Part shown: in pieces, positions 1 through 6,181 of the stretch
Layout: every line of letters begins with the position of its first letter
Position numbering within the stretch: the stretch's first letter is position 1
From: JBOGJI01 sp050747865
Lineage (GTDB): Bacteria; Acidobacteriota; Thermoanaerobaculia; Multivoradales; JAHEKO01
Direction of reading: 5' to 3'
NCBI GenBank assembly: GCA_050747865.1
Contig: JBOGJI010000024.1
Location: forward strand, 1 to 6,988
DNA: 6,988 bases
Position numbers and translations under genes: made by a program
The notes under the pieces: generated by a model
What the model saw: only the letters and a program-made list of their open reading frames with translations
Databases searched by the model: none
Told to the model about the DNA's origin: nothing

Positions 1-2
1 AG

Positions 3-1532
3 GTCGCCCTCCACGTCGAGCCGATCGCGCCCGCGCTTGCCTCCGAGCGCCTCAAGCGCCAGCGCGCTCGGCTCGAGGCGACCCGCCGGCTGGAGCGCGA
101 GCGCGGCCTGCTCCCCGACCCTGCCGTCGCCGCCGCCGCCGAGGATGCGGACGAGCTAGCGGCCCGGCACGCCCGCGGGGAGAGCAAGCTCTTCCGAAGC
201 GGCCTCTACCTCTCCGTCCGCGCCGCCAGCCGCGAGGAGCTGGACGAGCGGGCGGAGCGGCTGCGTGCCCTCTGCTCCTCGCTGCTCCTGCACACGGTGC
301 CGGCCAGCTTCCGGCCGCTCGAGGGCTGGCTCTCCACCCTGCCGCTCGGGCTCGACCGGCTGCGCCTGCGCCGCGCCTTCGACACCGGGGCGCTCGCCGC
401 CTCCTTCCCCTTCGCCGCCGCCGACCCGCCCGCAGAGGACGGCGTCCTCTACGGGCTCGCCGGAAGCGGCGCCCCGATCCTGATCGACCGCTTCGCCCGC
501 GAGAACTACAACACCGTCTTGCTCGCCCGCTCCGGGGCGGGCAAGAGCTACCTGGCCAAGCTGGAGGCGCTGCGCCTGCTCTACCGCGGCGTGCAGGTGT
601 TCGTGATCGACCCCGAGGACGAGTACCGCCGCCTCTGCCAGGCCGTCGGCGGCGTTTACCTACCGCTCGCGGGCGAGGAGACGGTCGCCCTCAACCCGCT
701 CGACCTCCCAACGGGCGGGCAGGCGCACGCGCTCGAGGCACGCGGGCTCTTTCTCGCCGAGCTCGTCGAGCTGCTGCTCGGCGGGCTCACGGGCGAGGAG
801 CTGGCCGTGCTCGACCGCGCCCTGCGGGCCTGCTACGCCGCCGCCGGGATCACGGACGACACGTCAACGCACGGGCGGGCGGCGCCGCTCCTCACCGACG
901 TCACCCGCGCCCTCGCCGCCGAGCGCGGCGCCGGCCAGAGCCTCGCGGAGCGGCTTGAGCCGTACGCGACCGGGTCGCACTCCTCCCTCTTTGCCCGCCC
1001 GACCACGGCCCGGCCGGAGGGGCAGCTCGTCTGCTTCTCGCTCCGCGGCCTCCCCGAGCGGCTGAAGGCGCCCGTGCTCCTGCTTGCCCTGGACGCGATC
1101 TGGCGCTCGCTCGAAGGGCCGCTCCGCCGCCGCTCCGTGCTCGTCGACGAGGCCTGGCTTCTGATGCGCGAGCCGGCCGGCGCCCGCTTCCTCTTCCGAC
1201 TCGCCAAGTCGGCGCGCAAGCGCTGGTGCGGCCTCACCACCGTCACCCAGGACGCCGGCGACCTCCTCGCCTCCGAGCTGGGGCAGTCGGTCGTCTCCAA
1301 CTCGGCGACACAGGTGCTGCTGCGGCAGGCGCCGCAGGCGATCGAGCGGGTCGGCGAGGCGTTCAAGCTCTCCGAGGGCGAGCGCCGCTACCTCCTCTCC
1401 TGCCCCACCGGCCAAGGCCTCTTGCTCACCGGCGAGGAGCGCGTCCCCCTGCGCGTCGTCGCCTCGAGCGAGGAGCATGCGCTCGTCACCACAGACCCGG
1501 CCGAGCTCGCGGCCGAGGGGGAGCTCGCATGA
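3..1532 (+). CDS. VirB4/TraC-like conjugative transfer ATPase (5' end outside window)
   Basis: This is the C-terminal 509 residues of a type IV secretion ATPase that would power assembly of, and transfer through, the conjugation channel at the inner face of the membrane. The frame is open from the window edge, so the start lies upstream. The Walker A motif ARSGAGKS is at 525-548, followed by a strand with VIDPEDEY. The Walker B region VLVDEAW is at 1137-1157, and a VTQDAGDLL motif follows shortly after. The tail shows the usual VirB4 order: a stretch ending in VLLRQ, then FKLSEGE, then GLLLTGEERVPLRVV, ending near an E-H-A-L-V-T-T-D-P segment. The upstream part (3-480), with a PLEGWLSTLPLG segment, matches the region before the ATPase domain in actinobacterial VirB4 proteins. 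The stop overlaps the next start (ATGA, 1529-1532), so the two are translationally coupled. The family call is from recognition of motifs; the element type is inferred. Confidence 0.9.
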   Translation, partial: VALHVEPIAPALASERLKRQRARLEATRRLERERGLLPDPAVAAAAEDADELAARHARGESKLFRSGLYLSVRAASREELDERAERLRALCSSLLLHTVPASFRPLEGWLSTLPLGLDRLRLRRAFDTGALAASFPFAAADPPAEDGVLYGLAGSGAPILIDRFARENYNTVLLARSGAGKSYLAKLEALRLLYRGVQVFVIDPEDEYRRLCQAVGGVYLPLAGEETVALNPLDLPTGGQAHALEARGLFLAELVELLLGGLTGEELAVLDRALRACYAAAGITDDTSTHGRAAPLLTDVTRALAAERGAGQSLAERLEPYATGSHSSLFARPTTARPEGQLVCFSLRGLPERLKAPVLLLALDAIWRSLEGPLRRRSVLVDEAWLLMREPAGARFLFRLAKSARKRWCGLTTVTQDAGDLLASELGQSVVSNSATQVLLRQAPQAIERVGEAFKLSEGERRYLLSCPTGQGLLLTGEERVPLRVVASSEEHALVTTDPAELAAEGELA

Positions 1533-2548
1533 CCAAGGCGGCGCTCGCGTTCTTCACGGCGATCCTGCTCCTGCCGGCGCTTGCCATCTCGGCCGCCACC
1601 GGCGGCATCAACCTCTCCACCCCGTCGCGTTCGGCGCTCGCCGACATTCCGCCCGACTACCTGCTCCTCTACCAGCAGGCCGGGCTCGCCTTCGACGTCC
1701 CCTGGGAGGTGCTGGCCGCGGTCGGCAAGGTCGAGTGCGACCACGGCCGCCACCCCGACCCCGCCTGCCGGCAGCGGGGCGTCGAGAACTACGCCGGCGC
1801 GGGCGGGCCGATGCAGTTCCTCGCCTCCACCTGGGAGCGCTACGGCATCGACGCCGACCAGGACGGGATCGCCAACCGCTGGAACCCCGCCGACGCGATC
1901 GTCTCCGCCGCCAACTACCTCGCCGCCTCAGGCGCCCCCGACGACCTCGAAGGCGCCATCTACGCCTACAACCCCTCCCCCGCCTACGTCGCCACCCTGC
2001 TCGCCTGGGCGAAGCGCTACCAGGAGGCCGCCGCCGAGGAGACAGGCCAGCCGCTCGACCTCGGCTCACTCCCCGACCTGGTCGACCGGGCCGCACTCGC
2101 CAACGCCGTCCTCTCCAACCCGAACATCGAGCTGCGCCCGGAGGCAGAAGCCGACGTCCAAGCCGGGCGCGTCGACCCGCGCCTGCTCGCCGCCCTGCTC
2201 GCCCTCGCCCAGCGCTTCTCGCTCGCCGGCGTCGGCCCGCTCGTGACCGGCCACTCCTACTACGTCGCCGGCACCAACCGGCCCTCCAACCACGCCTTCG
2301 GCCGCGCCGTCGACATCGGCACGATCGACGGCGAGCTCGTCTCCCCCGCCAACAGTGCTGCCCGGCAAGCCGCGCTCGCGCTCGCCGCGCTGCCTGCGCC
2401 GCTGCGACCGGACGAGATCGGCTCCCCCTTCGCCGAGCTGGAGAACCTGCCCGGCCTCTTCAGCGATGCCGGCCACCAAGACCACCTCCACCTCGGCTTC
2501 GACCGAAAGGCCGGCTTATTTCATCAGATGAAGGATTCGGGGCCTTGA
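1529..2548 (+). CDS. Secreted bifunctional peptidoglycan hydrolase: lytic transglycosylase plus LAS/M15-like peptidase
   Basis: A 339-aa protein likely to cut the cell wall where the conjugation channel passes. Residues 5-23 form a hydrophobic signal peptide or anchor. Residues about 45-165 look like an SLT/MltB-type lytic transglycosylase. They include a PWEVLAAVGKVE segment with Glu69 as the likely catalytic acid, a GGPMQF motif at 92-97, a calcium-loop-like stretch D108-x-D110-x-D112, and an AIYAYNPS segment. Residues about 225-324 carry a metallopeptidase-like site: SNH with His255, Asp262 (the H-x6-D spacing of M15/LAS enzymes), and DHLH at 318-321. These would give zinc-ligand histidines and an acidic residue. 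Cys70 and Cys80 could form a disulfide. The ATG at 1529 is chosen because it overlaps the virB4 stop, has a GAGGGGGAG Shine-Dalgarno at 1515-1523, and begins the signal peptide. The last 15 residues, after HLHLGF, run into the repeat at 2520-2532. They may therefore be a tail set by whatever inserted there. Confidence 0.88.
   Translation: MTKAALAFFTAILLLPALAISAATGGINLSTPSRSALADIPPDYLLLYQQAGLAFDVPWEVLAAVGKVECDHGRHPDPACRQRGVENYAGAGGPMQFLASTWERYGIDADQDGIANRWNPADAIVSAANYLAASGAPDDLEGAIYAYNPSPAYVATLLAWAKRYQEAAAEETGQPLDLGSLPDLVDRAALANAVLSNPNIELRPEAEADVQAGRVDPRLLAALLALAQRFSLAGVGPLVTGHSYYVAGTNRPSNHAFGRAVDIGTIDGELVSPANSAARQAALALAALPAPLRPDEIGSPFAELENLPGLFSDAGHQDHLHLGFDRKAGLFHQMKDSGP
2520..2532. repeat. 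13-bp near-palindrome, left copy (TTCATCAGATGAA)
   Basis: TTCATC-A-GATGAA is a perfect 6-bp inverted repeat around one central base. It is the exact reverse complement of the copy at 2652-2664. As direct repeats, the 20 bp starting here agree with the 20 bp starting at 2652 in 17 positions. This copy lies inside the last codons of the hydrolase gene. The pair brackets the long palindrome 2571-2632. It is likely a binding site for the adjacent recombinase or HTH protein, or an attachment-site remnant; the function is inferred. Confidence 0.75.
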
Positions 2549-2570
2549 GCGGGGCGGCGTGCGCAGCGGT

Positions 2571-2632
2571 TTTGCCTTTGCGGGTCGTCCAGGATGACCG
2601 CGGCCGGTCCTCCTGGACCCCGCATGGGCAAA
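2571..2632. other. Long imperfect palindrome / predicted hairpin upstream of the recombinase trio
   Basis: Pairing arms, from outside in, are: TTTGCC 2571-2576 with GGCAAA 2627-2632; a 3x3 internal loop; GCGGG 2580-2584 with CCCGC 2619-2623; a two-base bulge (2585-2586) on the left arm only; GTCCAGGA 2587-2594 with TCCTGGAC 2611-2618; one T/C mismatch (2595/2610); GACCG 2596-2600 with CGGTC 2605-2609; and a 4-nt loop. That gives 24 base pairs within 62 nt. No T-run follows either arm, so it is a poor intrinsic terminator. The position, directly before a tyrosine recombinase and between inverted 13-mers, suggests a recombination, replication or operator structure. Confidence 0.8.
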
Positions 2633-2651
2633 CGGTTATCGTCCCCTGTCC

Positions 2652-2664
2652 TTCATCTGATGAA
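2652..2664. repeat. 13-bp near-palindrome, right copy (TTCATCTGATGAA)
   Basis: This is the exact reverse complement of the copy at 2520-2532, differing from it on the same strand only at the central base. The following bases GGAAACG extend the direct-repeat similarity (GGATTCG follows the left copy). It lies 36 bp upstream of the recombinase GTG, in the expected promoter/operator zone. Confidence 0.75.
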
Positions 2665-2671
2665 GGAAACG

Positions 2672-2681
2672 TTCATCTGAT
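2672..2681. repeat. Third, partial copy of the repeat (TTCATCTGAT)
   Basis: Ten bases identical to the start of the 2652 copy, beginning exactly 20 bp after it, which is about two helical turns. The right half-site is degraded (TTCG instead of GAAG). This looks like a second half-occupied binding site just before the recombinase Shine-Dalgarno. Confidence 0.55.
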
Positions 2682-2686
2682 TTCGT

Positions 2687-2696
2687 GGGAGGAGGG
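2687..2696 (+). promoter_or_regulatory. Strong ribosome binding site that fixes the recombinase start at GTG 2701
   Basis: GGGAGGAGGG lies 4 nt before the GTG at 2701, with its GGAGG core 5 nt away. This favours that start over the in-frame ATG at 2722. The frame is also open upstream to 1477, but that part is a shadow of the hydrolase gene. Confidence 0.7.
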
Positions 2697-2700
2697 CGCG

Positions 2701-3825
2701 GTGGAGGAGCGGCGGCTGGAGATGGCGGGGGCGGCGCACCTGGTGCTGGTCGAGGGGGCGGTGCCGCTGCATCCGGAGGAGACGGTGTTCGAGGCGATGC
2801 TCGAGGGCTGGGCCGCCCAGCAGGGGAGCCGCCGCCTGGCGGCGAGCACGATCGGAGACCGTCTGCGGCTGGTACGCCGCTTCGCTTCGTTCACCAACGA
2901 CTACCCATGGCGGTGGCGGCCGGCCGACGTGGAGGACTGGACGGTATCGCTGTTGTCGGCGCCGCGCCCGGCCGCCTACTCGACGGTGAGGACCTACCAG
3001 CAGGCCCTGGCCATGTTCTGCGCCTACGTCACCGACCGCCGCTACGGGTGGGCGCGGGTGTGCGAGGAGCGCTTCGGGGCCTTGCCGGTGCAGGTGTGCC
3101 ACGAGTGGAATACGGTCGTCCACGCGAGCGAATACGAGGGCCGCCCGGGCAACCGGCCGCTCGCGCGCGAGGAGCTGCAGGCCTTCTTCGACCACGCCGA
3201 CGAGCAGGTGGCCAGGGTGCGGCGGCTGGGGCGCAAGGGCTGGCTGGCCGCGTTCCGGGACGCGACGCTGTTCAAGGTCGTGTACGCCTGGGGGCTGCGG
3301 CGCCGGGAGGGGGCCAAGCTCGACCTGGTCGACTTCGGCCGCAACCCGGCGGCGCCCGAGTTCGGCGAGGTGGGGATGCTGTCGGTGCGCTTCGGCAAGG
3401 CGGCAAAGGGCGGGCCGCCCAGGCGGCGCAACGTGTTGACGGTGATGCCGTGGGCGGCCGAGGCGGTGGCCGAGTACGTGACCGAGATCCGCCCCCGCTA
3501 CGGCGACCGCCACCCGGCGCTGTGGCCGACGGAGCGGGGCGGGCGCGTGTCGCCCGACTACGTGAGCGCCCGTTTCGGCGAGTATCGCGACGCGCTGGGT
3601 CTGCCGTCGGAGCTGGGGCCGCACTGCCTGCGTCACTCCTACGTCACCCACCTGGTCGAGGACGGCTTCGATCCCCTGTTCGTGCAGCAGCAGGTGGGGC
3701 ATGCCTGGGGCTCGACCACCGCTCTGTACACCGGCGTCTCGAGCGACTTCAAGAATCGCGTCCTACGCGCGGCGCTCGAGCGCGCCTTCGGCGAGGAGAC
3801 CACGAGCGAGGGGAGGACGAGATGA
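2701..3825 (+). CDS. Tyrosine recombinase/integrase with complete catalytic set
   Basis: A 374-aa site-specific recombinase that would break and rejoin DNA through a 3'-phosphotyrosine link. Residues about 30-125 form the SAM-like core-binding domain (TVFEAML, TVRTYQQALAMFCAYV). The catalytic domain, from about residue 150, has Arg200 in GLRRREG, Lys233 or Lys236 in the beta-hairpin (RFGKAAKGG), His308-x-x-Arg311 in PHCLRHSYVTH, His334 in VGHAWG, and the nucleophile Tyr343 in ALYTG. All the canonical residues are therefore present at usual spacing and the enzyme should be active. It heads a run of three genes joined by 4-nt overlaps (ATGA at 3822-3825). Leucine codons in its first 60 codons are 7 CTG to 1 CTC, the reverse of the CTC preference in the third gene of the trio. 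This suggests a separate history. Its target could be the repeats just upstream or a distant att site; the sequence does not decide. Confidence 0.93.
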   Translation: MEERRLEMAGAAHLVLVEGAVPLHPEETVFEAMLEGWAAQQGSRRLAASTIGDRLRLVRRFASFTNDYPWRWRPADVEDWTVSLLSAPRPAAYSTVRTYQQALAMFCAYVTDRRYGWARVCEERFGALPVQVCHEWNTVVHASEYEGRPGNRPLAREELQAFFDHADEQVARVRRLGRKGWLAAFRDATLFKVVYAWGLRRREGAKLDLVDFGRNPAAPEFGEVGMLSVRFGKAAKGGPPRRRNVLTVMPWAAEAVAEYVTEIRPRYGDRHPALWPTERGGRVSPDYVSARFGEYRDALGLPSELGPHCLRHSYVTHLVEDGFDPLFVQQQVGHAWGSTTALYTGVSSDFKNRVLRAALERAFGEETTSEGRTR

Positions 3826-4166
3826 GCCGCCGCCAGCGCACGGTCGGCTACCGCTGGCACCTGCGCCGGCTGATGGCCGAGCGCGGCATGTTCGCCACCA
3901 CCGACCTGCTGCCCCTGCTGGCCGAGCGGGGGATCGCCCTCTCGGGGGTTCAGGTCTACCGCTTGGTCGCCCAGACTCCCGAGCGGCTCAACCTCAAGGT
4001 GCTCGTCGCCCTCTGCGACGTGCTCGGGTGCAGCCCGTCCGATCTGATCGAGCCGGTCGTCGAGGAGCAGCAGGCCAGGAAGGCGGCCGGGGGCGAGCAG
4101 GGGCGCCGGGCGCCGGCCTCGGCCCGGCGGCCCCGCCGCGCCCGGATCGTGCCCGAGGAGCAGTGA
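3822..4166 (+). CDS. Small Cro/C1-type helix-turn-helix DNA-binding protein
   Basis: A 114-aa protein. Residues 11-78 have the five-helix pattern of a Cro/C1 (XRE, HTH_26-like) domain: a YRWHLRRLMAERG first helix, a recognition-helix region around GVQVYRLVAQ, and a typical LVALCDVLGCSPSDLIEP ending. The remaining 36 residues are a disordered, Arg/Ala-rich basic tail that could add non-specific DNA contact. It starts with ATG inside the recombinase stop (ATGA) behind a GGGAGG at 3811-3816. Its own stop overlaps the next GTG (GTGA, 4163-4166), so all three proteins are probably made together. It may repress or activate the trio through the palindromic sites at 2520, 2652 and 2672, or serve as a directionality/accessory factor like the small third protein of Tn554-type modules. 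That role is inference; the HTH fold is a motif-based call. Confidence 0.85.
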   Translation: MSRRQRTVGYRWHLRRLMAERGMFATTDLLPLLAERGIALSGVQVYRLVAQTPERLNLKVLVALCDVLGCSPSDLIEPVVEEQQARKAAGGEQGRRAPASARRPRRARIVPEEQ

Positions 4167-6181
4167 CCGGCTTCCTTTGTCCCCGCTGCGGCCAGCAGGC
4201 CGCCCGCACCTGCCCGGCTCCCGAGGGCCGGGTGTGCGCCCGCTGCTACCTCAAGGTCTGGCGCGAGGCCGCTCGGACGCGCAGGCGCGAAGCCTCCCTC
4301 TCCGAGCTCGTCGCGCTCGTGGCGGGGGTCGAGCCCGCGCTCCCGGCGGAGGCGATCCGGGCGGCGATCGCCGAGGCGGCCCCGCGCGAACGGGGCCGCG
4401 CTGCGCTCCTCGACCACCTCCGCCTCCAGCCCGAGCTTCTCACCTCGGGATCGTCGGCCGCTCCCCGCGTCGTCTGCCGCCTCGCCGCCGCGCTCACCGC
4501 GCACGGCGCGACACGGGTCGCCCAGCCGTCCTGCGCCCGGTGCGGCAAGGGCGCCGAGCTCGTCGGCGCCGGCGCCGAGGGGCGCTTCTGCCGCCGCTGC
4601 GCCGCCTGGTCGAAAGCGGTCCCATGCAGCGCCTGCGGCAGGCGCCGCCCGGTCAACGGCCGCACGCAGGAGGGCGAGCCGCTCTGCGCGGGCTGCGACC
4701 GCCGGCCGCCCGAGCGCTGCCAGGGCTGCGGCCAGCTCGCTGAGATCCAGTCGCGGCGAGGCGGCACGCCGATCTGCCGGCGCTGCTACCGCCAGCCGCG
4801 CCGGCCCTGCGGACGCTGCGGGCGCATCCGCCGCGTCTCGGTGCGGGCCAGAGGCGACCAGCCCGACCTCTGCCCCGCCTGCCACTGGGCCGCGGTGGCC
4901 GTGTGCGTCCGCTGCGGCGCCGAGGGGCCGACGCGCGGTGTCCGCAAGGGTGAGCCGGTCTGCCTGCGCTGCCTGGCCGCCGAGCGCCTCGACGATGTGC
5001 TCGCCGGGCAGGACGCCGAGATCCCGCCGCCCCTCCTTCCCCTGCGGCAGGCCTTCCTCGCCGCCGAGCAGCCCCGCAGCGTCCACGTCTGGCTCGACCG
5101 CAGCCCCGGCGTCCGCATCCTGCGCCAGCTCGCATCCGGCGCCCTGCCGCTCAGCCACGAGGCGCTCGACGAGCTCCCGCAGACCTCATCGCTCCGCCAC
5201 CTGCGCGCCCTCCTCGTCGCCGCGGGAGCGCTCCCCGAGCGCGACCCCCACCTGGCCTCGCTCGAGCGCGCCCGCGACCAGCTCGCCGACTCGCTCGAGC
5301 ACCCGGACGACCGCCGCCTCCTCCTCGCCTTCGCCACCTGGCGCATCCTCCACCGCCTCCGCCGCCGCGCCCGCCGCGGCGCCCCCACCGTCCACGCCGC
5401 CAAGAACGCCCGCACCCGCATCGCCGAGGCGGCCCGCTTCCTCGCCTGGCTCAGGCAGCGCGGCCTCTCCCTCGCTGATCTGAGCCAGGCGGACGTCGAC
5501 CGCTGGCTGGCCGGCGGCGCTGCCGCTCGGCGGTACGTGCGCGACTTCCTCGGCTGGGCGCGCGAGCGGGGCGAGATCGGCGAGGTCGAGGTCGCAAGCG
5601 GCGACGCCCGCGGCGCCCCGAGGCCCGTCGACGCAGAGGCCCGCTGGGTGCTCGCCCGCCGGCTCCTCCACGACGAGGGCCTCGACCCCGCCGACCGGGT
5701 GGCCGGCGCCCTCGTCGTCCTCTACGCCCAGCCCGTCAGCCGCATCGCCAGCCTCCGCCTCCGTGACGTTATCGAGCAAGACGGCCAGGTCTTCGTCAGC
5801 TTCGGGCGCGAGCGGGTGCTCGTGCCCGAGCCGCTCGCCAGCCTGCTCGGGCGGCTGCCCTGGCGCCGCCAGGTCGGCCCCAGCGGCAAGGTCCCAGGCG
5901 CCTCCGAGTGGCTCTTCCCCGGACGCCAGGCCGGCCGGCACCTGCACCCTGAGTACCTGCGCTCCCGCCTCGGCGCGCTCGGCATCGACTGCCGCGCCAG
6001 CCGCAACGCCGCCCTCCTCCAGCTCGCCGCGCAAGTCCCCGCCGCCGTCCTCGCCGACACGCTCAACCTCCACCCCAACACCGCCGTCCGCTGGGTCAAG
6101 ACCGCCAGCGGCGACTGGAGCCGCTACGCCGCCGAGCGCGCCCGCGCAGCCACAGCCGGCTCCGAAGCGAGGAGCCCATGA
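4163..6181 (+). CDS. Six-zinc-ribbon protein fused to a degenerate tyrosine-recombinase-like domain
   Basis: A 672-aa protein starting at GTG 4163 (GTGA overlap, GAGGAG upstream). No ATG lies in frame after it, and later starts would remove Cys6. Six CxxC...CxxC ribbons are visible: Cys 6/9/25/28, 124/127/143/146, 155/158/175/178, 186/189/205/208, 216/219/237/240 and 248/251/267/270. Ribbons 2-6 recur every 30-32 residues. Residues about 310-405 are helical, 413-470 resemble a core-binding domain (AKNARTRIAEAARFLAWL), and about 480-660 resemble a recombinase catalytic domain. There, Arg527 (SRIASL) fits the first Arg, Arg611-x-x-Arg614 replaces HxxR, and His637 falls where the second His belongs. 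The nucleophile position holds Lys646 (Trp644 is two residues earlier), and the nearest Tyr is 655. The beta-hairpin Lys is not seen. I infer a DNA-binding partner of the 2701-3825 recombinase rather than an independent enzyme. Usage of Tyr655 as an offset nucleophile cannot be excluded. Confidence 0.85.
   Translation: MTGFLCPRCGQQAARTCPAPEGRVCARCYLKVWREAARTRRREASLSELVALVAGVEPALPAEAIRAAIAEAAPRERGRAALLDHLRLQPELLTSGSSAAPRVVCRLAAALTAHGATRVAQPSCARCGKGAELVGAGAEGRFCRRCAAWSKAVPCSACGRRRPVNGRTQEGEPLCAGCDRRPPERCQGCGQLAEIQSRRGGTPICRRCYRQPRRPCGRCGRIRRVSVRARGDQPDLCPACHWAAVAVCVRCGAEGPTRGVRKGEPVCLRCLAAERLDDVLAGQDAEIPPPLLPLRQAFLAAEQPRSVHVWLDRSPGVRILRQLASGALPLSHEALDELPQTSSLRHLRALLVAAGALPERDPHLASLERARDQLADSLEHPDDRRLLLAFATWRILHRLRRRARRGAPTVHAAKNARTRIAEAARFLAWLRQRGLSLADLSQADVDRWLAGGAAARRYVRDFLGWARERGEIGEVEVASGDARGAPRPVDAEARWVLARRLLHDEGLDPADRVAGALVVLYAQPVSRIASLRLRDVIEQDGQVFVSFGRERVLVPEPLASLLGRLPWRRQVGPSGKVPGASEWLFPGRQAGRHLHPEYLRSRLGALGIDCRASRNAALLQLAAQVPAAVLADTLNLHPNTAVRWVKTASGDWSRYAAERARAATAGSEARSP

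Noticed and set aside
2571..2640. Integron attC site
   Set aside because: The hairpin shape is suggestive, but the outer boxes do not fit the RYYYAAC/GTTRRRY core sites, and there is no integron-type integrase signature that I can see.
2571..2640. Intrinsic transcription terminator after the hydrolase
   Set aside because: The stem is strong, but no T-run follows on either strand. Rho-dependent termination cannot be judged from sequence.
1477..2700. Upstream extension of the recombinase frame through the hydrolase gene
   Set aside because: The extension reads as an Arg/Pro-rich out-of-frame copy of the hydrolase. The strong Shine-Dalgarno places the start at GTG 2701.
2653..3702. 349-codon - strand frame opposite the tyrosine recombinase
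   Set aside because: The + strand frame contains the full recombinase catalytic set. The antisense peptide is low-complexity and rich in Arg/Pro/Leu.
3956..5158. 400-codon - strand frame opposite the HTH and zinc-ribbon genes
   Set aside because: It is a shadow of two well-supported + strand genes, and no motif is recognisable.
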